A stretch of DNA of 64,000 bases from Typha latifolia (lineage: Eukaryota; Streptophyta; Magnoliopsida; Poales; Typhaceae), in the NCBI GenBank assembly GCA_019914945.1, contig CM034113.1, positions 5,684,850 to 5,748,849 of the forward strand, given 5' to 3'. The translations under genes and the position numbers were made by a program. Of the stretch, positions 38,201 to 47,890 are shown piece by piece (the stretch's first letter is position 1; each line of letters opens with the position of its first letter). The notes under the pieces are model-generated. The model was given only the letters and a program-made list of their open reading frames with translations, was not told the DNA's origin and did not search any database.

Positions 38201-41135
38201 TATATGAAAACAAAAGAAAAAGAATAGTTGTACCCAACAGTAAAGTGTTAGCAAAAACTAAAAAGTGACTACGTTCTTTCCCATCTTAAAGGAAGATTAT
38301 AGAGGACATCCTGACATCCTATAAAAAGAAAAGATATAACTATATAACTATATTAATTGATCTTTGTGACCTTAAAATAGTAGATTTCCTATAACATGAG
38401 GATAATGTGAACTTTTGAAGGATTAGAGATATCGCCAAAAAAAAATGCGAAGGACAAAATTTCTCCAAAGGATAGCAACAAGAAGAGGCAAAATATATTT
38501 CAGAAGTCTACCGTGCCAAGAGATTCAAGACAACATAGGCAACAATGAGCTGAAAGTAAATTAACATAAGTTAAATGTGCCTCAGGGAGAAACATGCGTC
38601 TTTGACAGTAGTTAGAAAAGAGAAATGATGCGTCACAAATAGACAAAAAAAATATCCAAGTAAAGCTAATAGAAGGAGCCAAAGTTTAATATTTCAATAT
38701 CTAGAAGCATATTTATCTACTAATTGTAGCGAGCCAAATAATTTCATACTCTGGAAATATAAAAACAAGTACTTTTAAGTTTTAGAAGCTTTTGGTTTTT
38801 AGTAATGTTTAACAAAACAGCACTTTTAAGCTGTTTCAAATTAGGAAAATGTCCAACAATTATGAGTCCACTTTTGACCCAATCATTATAACAGTTCCAT
38901 AATTCACGTACAACTGAAAATTACCCCTATTTTTTTTAAAATTTTAATAGTACTTCAATTGAAAGTTTGAAACCTATTGAGTTACTTATATATCACACTA
39001 GCATGACTATTTTTTCTTCCACTATATTAAATTATAATCATGCACACTAGGTTCTGTTTTAAGGGTTTATTTCCCCTCTCTAGCAGAAATTGGTTTCTTT
39101 TGATGGGATGTTAGCTAGATCTATCATCAACATTGACCATGTTCGGCTAAATTAAGTTATGTCAAAGAGTCTAATTCCAATCAAGGTCGGTTGTCTGCAT
39201 GTATAAGTAGATATGGAGCTATTTCACTCACAATATATTTTCCTTGTCTTCATAGGAATGGATGACAAAAATCTTAAATCTACCATGAAATCCAGAGTTT
39301 CGCAAATCTTTAACAATTTATATCTCTAGTACTTGTTCCATATTTTGAAACGCAGCTAGCTGCATAGTCCTACTCCCTCTAATTGGATGGAGCTCTCTTC
39401 AATTTGGATCTATGTGCTTATTTAACTCTCTTCCTAATGCTATAAGTATGATTTTTGGTCCATATTCTTGAGTCTATATTTAAATATTATAGTATAAACT
39501 TATGTTGCTGGTACTGAAGACTTTTGTAGAAATAAGTATCTTTTAAAGTATTCACATAATGGATATTTTTTAATAAAAGATCACACCAGGGTGTGCACAT
39601 CCATATTTTACATGGAACATGATAAAGTATATCAAAACCTAACCCATATTTTGGATCTAATGTATGCTAAATAAGCAAGCAGTTGTAACCATATGATCAG
39701 ATAAGAATGATGAAAAGTAATGTTACTTTGCAATTGTATTAAGCAAAACAGATAGTAATCATAGCTAGAGTATTTAAGCAGCAAGGTGGAATAATTAAAT
39801 GGCAGAGAAGAATTAATGTATCAACCACACATCAAGATACTGTTCCTGTTGGCAGTATCAAAGTAAACCATAAACTTAAACATGAAAACTGAAAAGGTGA
39901 GCTTTGCGATGATATTCATATTTAATATACATATGTTGTATAATTAAGAATTATCAGAAATATTAAGAATCTCAAAATGTCTTTGCAAGATTCTACAACC
40001 AATAGAAAAATGCTCAAGTATATCTTACTGATTGTGCATACTTTTATGTTAAGCCAATGCTCAGATTCGAGGTCGAACAGAATGCCTTCCTCCAGGCATT
40101 TTTTTGCCATCAGATTGGACTGAGGAGCTTCAATCTGTAATTCATCATCTGATTCTTCGAATTCACTAAAATTAAAGAAACAAGCAAATGAATAAAGTGC
40201 AGAGTGCAGTGTACAAGGAATATTTATTCCACCAAGACACAAATACAGCAGAAACTGCCACACTTCGCCACCAATTTCAATTCTTTGGACAATAATAAGA
40301 TATTACCAATTGACATGCTCAGAGGACTTGTTAAGTTTGTAACATTTTTTTACTCAAACAAATACATATCCAAGATATTGTACAGGATTGCAAGTTAGAC
40401 AAGAACAAAACATTCATTTTTACTAGTTTAGATAAGCAATGAAGAGAGAAAAATAAATAAAAAAAGGTCCCAAACTTTACCAATTTAAGTCATAGCATCC
40501 ATCACTACTGTAAAGCCCATTTTCTTGCACCACTGACTGAAACCATTACATTGTCCTCAAATCCCCAATGGGAGCAACTAAGCTAGGGGCAAACAAACAA
40601 ATGCAGTAATCAACAAGTACAACAAGAAAACAACAAAGCAGTACCTCAGATAGAGGTCGTTGCAAGAAAACCTCGTCCCTGTCACCAATGCCATACCACC
40701 ATCCAGTTCATCCTCACTCTCCTTGTCCCCGGTATCATCATCAGATACATATATTATGAAGGGTTTCTTCATGCCTTTATCCAACATCCTTTCTTTGGTA
40801 AAAGACCTAAACAAACACCAAATTATTAAGAAAAAAACACCAAGAAACAGCAGCCCATGAGGATTAGGGCACACAAGAGACCACCAATCGGGTTTTTGCT
40901 TCAACGGTGAAGGGATCAAAGAAGACCGAGCACCACCGAGCTGGAGCTCCAACGAGTTGAGCTCAGAGAGGAGATCATCCAATGTCCAATTAGGATCTGG
41001 ATCAGGGGAAGGCACTGCAGGGGAGTTCTTTGGGCATGGGAGCTCCAATTTGATGAAACCCCTACAAGAAAAGCAGCCAAGAAATAAATTTCAAGAAATG
41101 GATTGTTTAGAAGAAGGATTCTTGAAAACTTACAT
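11640..41135 (-). CDS. GLE1: GLE1 mRNA export factor / nucleoporin, 15 exons
   Basis: Exons in transcript order: 41135..41134 (only AT of the start codon), 41061..40885, 40806..40645, 40165..40042, 37796..37648, 31822..31651, 29123..28910, 27133..27039, 26244..26174, 23243..23162, 19904..19809, 18108..18025, 16991..16863, 12073..11951, 11864..11640. The total is 1905 nt with consistent phases (634 residues). Residues 1-60 form the plant-type N-terminus (MGFIKLELPCPKN). An acidic segment (about 80-130) follows, then a long charged Ala/Glu/Lys coiled coil (about 205-300, e.g. QIEERKIRDEAALEEA). The conserved C-terminal GLE1 domain spans about 340-634 (CENNEVKDNSFDKTAFACGH, GFRNPLGLKEGWKW). Known: GLE1 binds the cytoplasmic face of the pore and, with InsP6, activates the DEAD-box ATPase DBP5/LOS4 for mRNA release; plant GLE1 is essential. 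The exon-2 donor is uncertain: 40882 and 40849 also keep frame. Six of the 14 introns carry recognisable mobile elements or repeats. Confidence 0.93.
14480..15345. repeat. Interspersed repeat, copy 1 of the GATCGGCC family (GLE1 intron 13)
   Basis: It starts near GATCGGCCATCC followed by an A-run, an ATCGGTCGTATCGG motif and AT-rich sequence. A long pyrimidine-rich (CT)n block comes next, then GA-rich sequence, ending with CGATACGACAGATCC and TTGGAACCATGG. The same order of blocks recurs at 29705-30615. I cannot identify the family. Open frames here are microsatellite artefacts. Confidence 0.7.
16477..16680 (+). CDS. Possible small protein or gene fragment with EAR-like motif, antisense in GLE1 intron 13
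   Basis: A 67-codon open frame starts MTSEMVAEE, has an acidic Glu-rich stretch, then DELKLGLSLG. That segment contains the LxLxL pattern of EAR repression motifs. It stops at 16680 with no downstream coding continuation seen. I do not recognise the protein. It could be a transduplicated fragment of a transcription-regulator gene or chance. It lies on the strand opposite GLE1, about 180 bp from exon 13. Confidence 0.25.
   Translation: MTSEMVAEEARKRKGEEEVEEIEEDGKDELKLGLSLGVKGFSNLLDHGVKTVQPAKAGCRLSIHWKL
19129..19648. mobile_element. Mutator-like MITE in GLE1 intron 11
   Basis: Terminal inverted repeats of about 25-30 bp: the left end reads TAGGGAAGTTTTCACAAGA then CCCCTACATTA. The reverse complement of the right end reads TAGGGAAATTTGCAAAAC then CCCGACCTTA. 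About 520 bp with no coding potential. The flanks are A-rich, so the 9-bp TSD expected for Mutator elements cannot be confirmed. Confidence 0.65.
20240..20383. repeat. Short direct repeat pair
   Basis: A 22-bp sequence beginning ATCAAAATTGGTGA and ending GACTCTT occurs at 20240-20261 and 20362-20383 with one mismatch. About 100 bp of GC-richer sequence lies between. It may border a small insertion of unknown type in GLE1 intron 10. Confidence 0.5.
20511..20528. repeat. Perfect 18-bp palindrome
   Basis: ATGCATCAGCTGATGCAT equals its own reverse complement. It is in GLE1 intron 10 and has no assigned function. Confidence 0.8.
21640..22030. mobile_element. Fold-back repeat, copy A (GLE1 intron 10)
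   Basis: Inverted arms at 21696-21724 and 21866-21892 (core CGCCCGAGCACGTC) enclose (GA)n and (CT)n tracts. GGTGGAACTATTAGGA and GGGTGCCGTGC follow near the right end. The same arrangement occurs at 35003-35370. This is a non-coding interspersed element; its family is not recognised. Confidence 0.7.
24390..26049. mobile_element. PIF/Harbinger-like MITE split by a nested insertion (GLE1 intron 9)
   Basis: Terminal sequences GCCCCAATTCACTTTAG and CTTGTGAACGAGGCC are flanked on both sides by TAA (24387-24389, 26050-26052), the Harbinger-type TSD. The two halves (24390 to about 24539 and about 25776-26049) align in reverse orientation with the intact 404-bp copy at 32646-33049. The intervening 1.2 kb is a separate insertion. 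Confidence 0.8.
24540..25775. mobile_element. Insertion nested inside the Harbinger-like MITE
   Basis: This block is absent from the related MITE copy at 32646-33049. Both edges carry the direct motif GCCGAYGGTGGCACAAC (about 24552 and 25756). It encloses a second repeat-rich unit, about 24640-25225, with GGCTCGATCAAG-type sequence at both ends. Class unknown; exact borders are uncertain by 10-20 bp. Confidence 0.6.
27162..27530. mobile_element. MITE with 23-bp inverted repeats next to GLE1 exon 8
   Basis: The left end reads GACCTCATTTGATTGAAG then AATAA. The right end in reverse complement reads GGTCTCATTTGGTTGAAG then AATAA, about three mismatches in 23 bp. Flanking TGA and TAA are compatible with a decayed 3-bp Harbinger TSD. 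It is 369 bp long, non-coding, and begins 29 bp from the exon-8 acceptor. Confidence 0.8.
29705..30615. repeat. Interspersed repeat, copy 2 of the GATCGGCC family (GLE1 intron 6)
   Basis: It begins GGGATCGGCCGTCC plus an A-run and CGATACGTATC. An AT-rich block, then 450 bp of CT-rich sequence, then CGGCCGATACGACTGATCC and TTGGGACCATG follow. The blocks match 14480-15345 in order and orientation. Confidence 0.7.
30960..31355 (+). CDS. Unrecognised 131-codon open frame in GLE1 intron 6
   Basis: An open frame starts MGSPMESTFPFVQSVHMSRK and ends at 31355, Ser-rich with several Cys. It has no recognised domain, no paired exon and no clear splice structure. The following 150 bp are T-rich and 3'-UTR-like. 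It may be a decayed retrocopy or chance. Confidence 0.15.
   Translation: MGSPMESTFPFVQSVHMSRKSSTSQTSMPAIIPGSRSGIPGKKEITRSWCLLILLQWSDSLDSFAKYRPTSICSCSPGIVVAWSEMLELCQTSCASLLPALEIWSISSWDLQPHVVIFGLGFPLPVKVRKD
32646..33049. mobile_element. PIF/Harbinger-like MITE, intact copy (GLE1 intron 5)
   Basis: A 404-bp AT-rich element with ends GGCTTCATTTACTTTAGG and, in reverse complement, GCCCCTGTTCACTCCGGG. The flanking trinucleotide TTA is duplicated at 32643-32645 and 33050-33052. It serves as reference for the split copy at 24390-26049 and the truncated copy at 34224. No coding capacity. Confidence 0.8.
34224..34460. mobile_element. Truncated Harbinger-like MITE (GLE1 intron 5)
   Basis: It begins GGCTCCGATTGCTTTG and then follows the 32646-33049 copy in the same orientation (GGAATA, GTTCACTTA, TTTTGATGT, TGATATAAAG). 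Similarity fades at about 34460, so the right half is missing. Confidence 0.65.
35003..35370. mobile_element. Fold-back repeat, copy B (GLE1 intron 5)
   Basis: Arms at 35113-35140 and 35221-35248 are inverted repeats of 28 bp with one mismatch (core CGTCGCCCGAGCGCGT). They enclose an 80-bp loop dominated by (CT)n. A second small hairpin, GGGGTGCC/GGCACCCC, lies at 35315-35334. Homologous to 21640-22030. Confidence 0.8.
35733..37302. mobile_element. Non-autonomous hAT element, 1.57 kb, 8-bp TSD (GLE1 intron 5)
   Basis: Inverted ends TAGGGGTGAAAACGG and TAGGGGTGAAAATGG are flanked by a perfect 8-bp duplication CTTAGGAG (35725-35732, 37303-37310), the hAT signature. Subterminal regions are full of ATCCGAATTCGGAT-like motifs. 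The interior (about 36360-37040) is GC-richer and includes a 143-codon open frame at 36469-36900 of no recognised family. No transposase is present. Confidence 0.9.
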
Positions 41136-42843
41136 AGATGCGAGGAGGTCTTTGGGGATGAATCCAATAAGGTCAGAGATCGAGCTGCAATTCTGATGCT
41201 ATTAGAGTTGGAGGTGATCGGTGGATGGGTATGGAAGGGATTCACTCTCAAAGTGATGGCCCACTCTATTTCTGCATCAGTAATTCAGTTATTTTCCAAT
41301 AGGCTCCAGTTTTAGACTAATAGTCAATTAGACCCTAAGCAAGCTTGTAAAACTGCCCCTCGCCAAAAGGAAAGTAATGATTTACACCCCATCTTTTCAT
41401 ATTTTCATGGTTCACATGGAATTTTTCATAAAAAACCACCCAAAGGCTGCAATTAGTCAATATGACGAACCTTAACCATTAGCGCTGACTAAGCTAAACA
41501 TACTGGAGGCTAGTGGTTGGGTCATATCTTACTATTTGTTCAAAACTTCCCTCAAGTATAGGGGTGATTTATCATAGATTTTTCATATGGATACTATGCA
41601 TATAGTTTCAGCATGTTTTAAAATGGTTGGTCCAGTTATTCAATCTATGTAAAAATGAATTTTTACCATAACATTCCTCTAATTTAATTTCAAAGCGAAA
41701 GGATAGGCTATGGAAGTGATAGCATTAGATTTAATATGACTTTGGAAGTATACATTAAGGCAAGTAGCAAGAGCCGCTCCTAACATTGGTCCTCATAAAC
41801 ACCAATTTACTGTTTCTTCTAGATTTGGGAAGATCAACTCATAACAAAAGCAGCCAAAGAGAGCAAGCTCTTTTGTTTAGTATATTAGTAGGAGCTCATG
41901 ATCTATTAAAAAAGGTTATACAAATTAGTAAAATTATGACATTGCACTAATGCTAAGCTCGGATTCTCCGAATAGGATTCTTTTGCAAACTAGTTTTTTT
42001 TTTAATTAAAGCGCTTTTGGTGAAGGTATATCACTATTAAAGTTAGTGGTTCTTCACTTGGGTATTCTCTTGATGTTGTTATTAGATTGTTACTATACCT
42101 AGGAAACTGCTGAGCTTAAGAGTGGTTTATTTTCATTGAAAATGGTTTAATCTATTCTTCTAAAAAATTTGGAAACTAGCATTCGTAACAAGTTTGAAAA
42201 ATAAACATTTTGCCAAAACAAAAAAAGTTCCTTCAATAGAAAAAATAAATAAACAAAATGTTTTCACCTAAATAACAGAGGAAAATCTTTTAGATACTCC
42301 CTCAAAGAGATATGAGAAAGGATCTTTTAAAAATTAATCAGAACTAATTTGAATCAAATTGAATATTCTTTCATTAATGCCTTTCTAGCAAGCTTCTAAC
42401 ATGAGGTGCTCTCTAAGAATAAAATAAATAAAAGAAAAAAAAGATATCCAGAACAAGGGGCTTAAAATATAAAAACTGAAAAGCTAGAGTGTGAACCGTA
42501 AATCATGAAAATGTAGAACGTGAAATGCAATTTTCTTTAATAATCAAGGCTAGCATCTAAACCCTGAACCCAACGAGAGAAAGGAGATAAGAACATAACT
42601 TTTTGTTTGCATATAACCACCTAAATTTCTGCCTAGTACAAACAAACTAAAGAAATAAAGCAAAAAATCATCTCAATCCAGAACATTTGCCCGAGTCAAA
42701 GCATTAGAATTAAGGTAACATCTTGGATCCAATTGGAAAAAAATTATCAAGAACAATGCAGCAGCATAGGCTATGGAGGAAAACAAAGATACGACCAAAT
42801 AAAACAAAAATGTAATCACGCTAACTGTGGCATTTCATCAAAC
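41136..42843. other. GLE1 upstream and intergenic DNA
   Basis: The 5' UTR and promoter of GLE1 should begin here, but no confident TATA or start site is visible. At about 41890-41910, GAGCTCATGATCTATTA plus an A-run matches the 3' end of the SINE at 723-970, so a SINE fragment is likely. Otherwise AT-rich with no gene seen. Confidence 0.45.
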
Positions 42844-43146
42844 ATTTGAAGCCCCGCATACCTGCTAAGTGACTGAAGCATCTTCTTCCGCGACACAAGG
42901 CGCATTTGCCGGCGTCGGAGCAAGAAGCTGCGCCGGGGACCTCGAAATTCCTAAAAGGGTACGGGAAGGAGGGAGATTTGCCAACGCAAGGGCGCCGGCG
43001 CACCTTCCAATTCCCGACCAACCCCGACAACTCCGCGTCGGCCGCGCTCGAGAAATTCGGCTCGAGGTCGAAGAAGTCCGCGAAGAGGGGAGGAGGTGAT
43101 GGTAGAGGGCGGCGGCGACTAGAGGGAGATGGGGGCAGGAGCGAGC
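42844..43146 (-). other. GC-rich island, possible exon or gene fragment (unrecognised)
   Basis: A 300-bp GC-rich block in AT-rich surroundings. All three minus-strand frames have long open stretches, and AGCAG followed by GTATGCGG at about 42857-42864 would be a plausible donor. I recognise no protein family in any frame. It could be a captured gene fragment, a first exon whose partner exons are gone, or TE sequence. Confidence 0.25.
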
Positions 43147-43147
43147 G

Positions 43148-43190
<43 letters not shown>
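43147..43190. repeat. (GA)n microsatellite
   Basis: A GA run next to the GC-rich island. Beyond it (about 43195-43500) are ATATCCGAATCC-like motifs similar to the hAT subterminal repeats at 35733-37302, so a decayed relative may lie here. Nothing else is seen to 44140. Confidence 0.9.
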
Positions 43191-43191
<1 letters not shown>

Positions 43192-44147
43192 GTTAGCTGT
43201 TAGGGGGTCGAGTCGGGTTAGATAGTTGGGTACTCGGGTTGTAGAGTAATGGATATCCGGCATCCGAATCCAGATCCGACTAATTAAAATTTTACTGGAT
43301 TTAAAAAATAAATAAAAATTATATCCATATCCGAATCCAAATTCAAAGTAAGTAATAAATTTGGTATTTCAATTATTTAGATTTTTTTTTATTTGAGGAA
43401 CTCACTGTAATCTTCTTGTTGAAATAAATAAAAATATTTAGATTTTTGCACTCCATAATATATGAGTATTTTTGTATTCGAATCCAAATCCCAAGTTGTA
43501 GCAAATTGGAGTAAGAATTAGTGTGAGAAAAGGGGGCAACCTAAAGATTATCCAAATGGTAAGCCTAGGAATATATCATTCTTCTTTGTAGCAAATTGGA
43601 GTTCTACTATTAATTGCCACACTAAAGAGAGTCAACAATGTAGATAATTGGCTAGTGGAGTATACCATTTTGGCACCAAGCTGAGGAGACTAATTGAAGT
43701 GGGGTGCAATTGCTTTTAGCAATCAAAAATAGTATCTTGTTGACCATCACTTCAGTTGAAATTTATTCAATTTATTACTGTTGATTGATTAACGCAAGTC
43801 AATTTTCTAGATGTTCATTGGCCTCCAAATTCCAACCCTAAGACCCTTTTTGAATTCCCTAATCTGAGTAATTTAATTAATTTGAAATTTTAGTTTTCTT
43901 TAAATTTACTATTTAGAACCAATAATTTGAGGTCAGATTTGGTTGGAAATCATTTACTAAACAATAAGTTTTATTTTCAACTAAAAAATAAAAAAGAATT
44001 ATTTAGAATTGGAGTAAATTAATTCATATGAGGTCTAATTTTCTTTTATTGAAAAAGTTTCCATATAAAAAAGAAATTATAATATGGTCTTTGCGTTTTT
44101 TAATCTATTCAGAACTGATCAGAGTATAATTCTACCATAGAATTTAA

Positions 44148-45345
44148 TTGGTATCATAGCAAGTTCTTCTTATTAAAGGCAGAGTCTAGATACAGATTTA
44201 CTTGAAGTTGGCCAATCAATCGTTAGATATTCAATTCCAGCTAGTTCTAAGTATTCCTATCAAAAAATTAGAATGAGAATCTTTCTTAAGTCTACATATG
44301 AGCGGATTTGATTATCAGTTGTAAAAATTTTACCTAGATTGGTGATGTAGGAAACTGACACTAAAAAATATGTTGATAAGTGGAGCAAGTTCAAAATTGA
44401 AAGCAAGAGATGGAATAGTAAATTTATCAATAAAATTTTTAGTGGTATCTCTCAAGATAAATCTACATCTACCAGATCACAAAAAGAAGCATATGGCATA
44501 CTTGAAACTATGCATGAAGATGTGTGCAAAGTAATATTTTCTAAATTATAAAGATTACTATTTCCTGCAAGACTCTTGGGATAGAAGATTCAGAAACTTT
44601 TGATGAGTTCCATGCTAAACCGACTGATATTATAAATTCCATAGTTATCAGAACTTGCATATGCTGACTTGATTAAAGTTTGTTAATTCTATCATTAGGT
44701 CAATTGATTTTTACCAAATCAATTGCATTTTAGATCTAATAATAAAATTGAATCAACTTAGAGGTCAATTTGCCAGTTAATCAATTCAACCACTCGATCC
44801 GGTTTGGTTCCATTAATTTTAGCAAATTCAAGCTTCAACCTTAGTGAAAGAATCCATGAAAGTAAGATTGTAATAAAAACATTTGATTCCTTCCTAAAAT
44901 ATTAAAGATTTCAACCAAAAGTATCTTCCATTAAGAAAAGTAAATACATTGATTATATCAAAGTTGAAGAATCAATAGATAATCTATAAACTTATGAACC
45001 TTCACTCTGATTTCTGCAAAATGTAGAAGTTTACTAACTCTTAAAATGAAGATTTAAGTCCGATGACAACTTTGACATGATATTATGACTTTATTTGTAA
45101 AGAAACTTAAAATGTTTTTTAATAATAATGCGGTAAGTAAAATTAAAAGAAAGAACATTGAAAAAGAAAATTCGCAAACGAAACAAATTCTTCCCCTAAT
45201 ATAACTCCGACTTTCGAAGGCATGAAATCCAAGAATACAATCCAAAGTGATATAGTTCTATTACAAATGTCAAAGATATGGACACTTTGCTCAAGAATGT
45301 CCAAATCTAAAAAATAAAAGTAAAGCTATTTGAAGAACATGAGAT
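44148..45345 (+). pseudogene. Decayed Copia-type retrotransposon, gag remnant
   Basis: TTGGTATCATAGCAAG at about 44149 resembles the initiator-Met tRNA primer-binding site of Copia elements. Downstream are frame-broken gag-like segments and, at about 45257-45300, a CCHC knuckle remnant reading YKCQRYGHFAQEC. The first Cys is replaced by Tyr. Multiple stops and frameshifts; no pol is recognisable. Confidence 0.55.
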
Positions 45346-46134
45346 GATTTGAATGATTCCAACATTGAAGAATATGGTTCTAATCAAAATAAGCTTGTTA
45401 CTTTTACTATCTTGTTATTCACTAATAATTCTAATGTGACAATTTCAAACTATCTAGGTGCACTTTTTCATGAGTTATGCAAGTTGCATAAATCAAATAT
45501 GAAAATAATAAAAAAAACTTAAAGTGTGCAAATAGAAAAAAAAATGGTGTATCTAATTAAATTGAAGATCTAAATGTTGAGTTTGAGAAGGCATAAAAAA
45601 AGATAAGAGGATCATATATGAAAATTTGGAAATTTCTTTCTCAATTTCTCAAATTTGAAAAGGTCTCTTTTAGATAAAATTCACTTCTTCGAGTGAATGA
45701 TCATGAACAATAAAGTTCAAGAGAAGGCTTGCTTGAGAGAATTCAAAATTTAGAATCTAAATTATATATGTCTTATCTGCTTAAAAAATATATATGTAGA
45801 TTCATAGTAGTTGAATTAGTTATTTAGAATACAAAAGGAGATAAACAAAAAAAAGGAAGAGAATTAGCTATAGGAAGTATCTCAATGAATATACCATCTA
45901 CGACGACAAAATGAAGTAATCTGAAACTTATGTATGATTATGATAATAGTCATGCTATAAGTAGGAATGATCTTAATACAAAATCATTTATATTACGTGT
46001 GATAGATATGAGTTTAAAAGTCATACTAGAGCTAGATATTTCATTACTTATAATACATGCTATACATTCATAATGAGTGTGACGATATGTTGTAAAACAA
46101 ACCAAGGAGTCTAAAAATAGGAAACTTACACAAA

Positions 46135-46167
<33 letters not shown>

Positions 46168-47890
46168 CATTTGACTATGATGAATTTTTGGTTTTTGAGA
46201 TATCAAGATTTTTTTTATTAGTTTCGTTCTTTCATTGGTGTCTTTTTGGTCTTTGGTTACAAAAAGAATAAAAATTTAAAACCTAGAGGTACCAAAAATT
46301 ACTAGGCTTATGGAATATTTTGATATGAAACATTGATTTATGAGTCACATTGCACATTTTTTTAAGCTTTATTGTTGTATTTCTTTTGAGTATGTCTTAT
46401 ATTATTCTCTAATGAGAGTAGATCGCATTTTGACTTTACAAGCTAATTAATAGTATGAACCATATATTGAATTCATGCTAAGATTATATTTCATTCAAGG
46501 ATTATCTATGTCTACACATTAACATATGCACATATATTTTTTTTATACTGGATTGATAAAAAATCTACGTGCATTTGCAGTGAGTGTATATATTTAGAAA
46601 ATATATTGAAAAATGCTATCTTAGAAGAAAGGCATAAAAACATCTTAGCATAAGTGTTCTAACTTTGGACTAATTAGTGTTTGACAAAGTAAAAATATAA
46701 ACTCAAAATGAGAAAAAAGAAAAATCATATTAAAAAAACAAATTGTCCGTGTAGCTTGATTAACAAAAATTACCTTATAAATATGACCATTGTTGTATAT
46801 TAAAAGTAATTTTATGTTTATGTTATAAATTGGTTTGACTTCTAAAGTTGATCATGTGTTAGCTTATGTGATAATAAAGCATGGTCGAATTTTTTTTAAA
46901 AATATTTAACATTTTGCATCACGTTGAATGCTGAATTTTTAGCTGCACAAGTCAATATTAATGTCTCTAATCTAAGTCTAATATGCATCTAGGTATCATT
47001 GATCAACTTGAAACACTATGAGTGAGATTCATCTTGAAAATTTAAAATATCAAATCAGGTTTGATTTGATTTGATGCATTGACTTCTCTAATTCTCTGAA
47101 ATTCTTGTTTATAATACTACTTACCTTCTAGTGTCATGCAATTTGATTGATTTTCTAAATTGTTTAGATTTTAGACTTGACTATTATTTTTTATTTAGTT
47201 TGAAGCGAATCCTTGTCAATTTGCAATAAGGTTAGAAGCCTTAGTTTGGCATGAACTGACCTCACGATAATTCAAACCAAATTCTAAGGTTATATTTAAT
47301 CTAATCTTATAGTTTTTTACCCCCAAAATTAATTTTTTTATCTTTCAACTATGCACCTCTTTTGATTTTCTTGGATCTACTCTGGTTTAAGATCCTAGTT
47401 AGTTCGAGAAAATTATCATCCAAGAAGAAACCTATGATTGCTCCCAAGATCTTTTTGCATGATGAAGCTAAAAATAGATATCAATTAATGTATATGCGTA
47501 GAAGAGTTTTGACTGAATAAGAGGTAATCATAAAACAATCTCTAAGAGTATTATCTACCATAAAGTTTTTAGAGTGGAGGTTGGGTGGGTGTCTTGAAGA
47601 TTCAAAGAGATACAAATGAGGAGATTGTGCAAGGAATTTGTATTTTAATGTTTCATATACTGCACTTGAAAAATGAAATCTTATGTTAAAGGTGGGAGCT
47701 TGACATTGAAAATATCTACATTTGTGATGAAAATATTCATATATTGATTATTTAATTTATTTAAATTTTAAAATAATAAGATAAAACTAACTAACTTGAC
47801 TCGACTTTACTCATATGGTCGGATTCTAACACTTTCTATGGTAGAGCAGCCAAGATACCCTTATGCACCAACACTTCTACAAAACTTCAA
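45346..47890. other. AT-rich intergenic DNA
   Basis: Possibly the remains of the same retroelement, but I see no conserved motif. It includes an (AT)n tract at 46139-46167. Confidence 0.5.

Noticed and set aside
40885..41048. GLE1 starting at the TTG at 41048
   Set aside because: Plant nuclear genes start at ATG, and splicing of the upstream 72-nt intron gives a proper MG start in frame.
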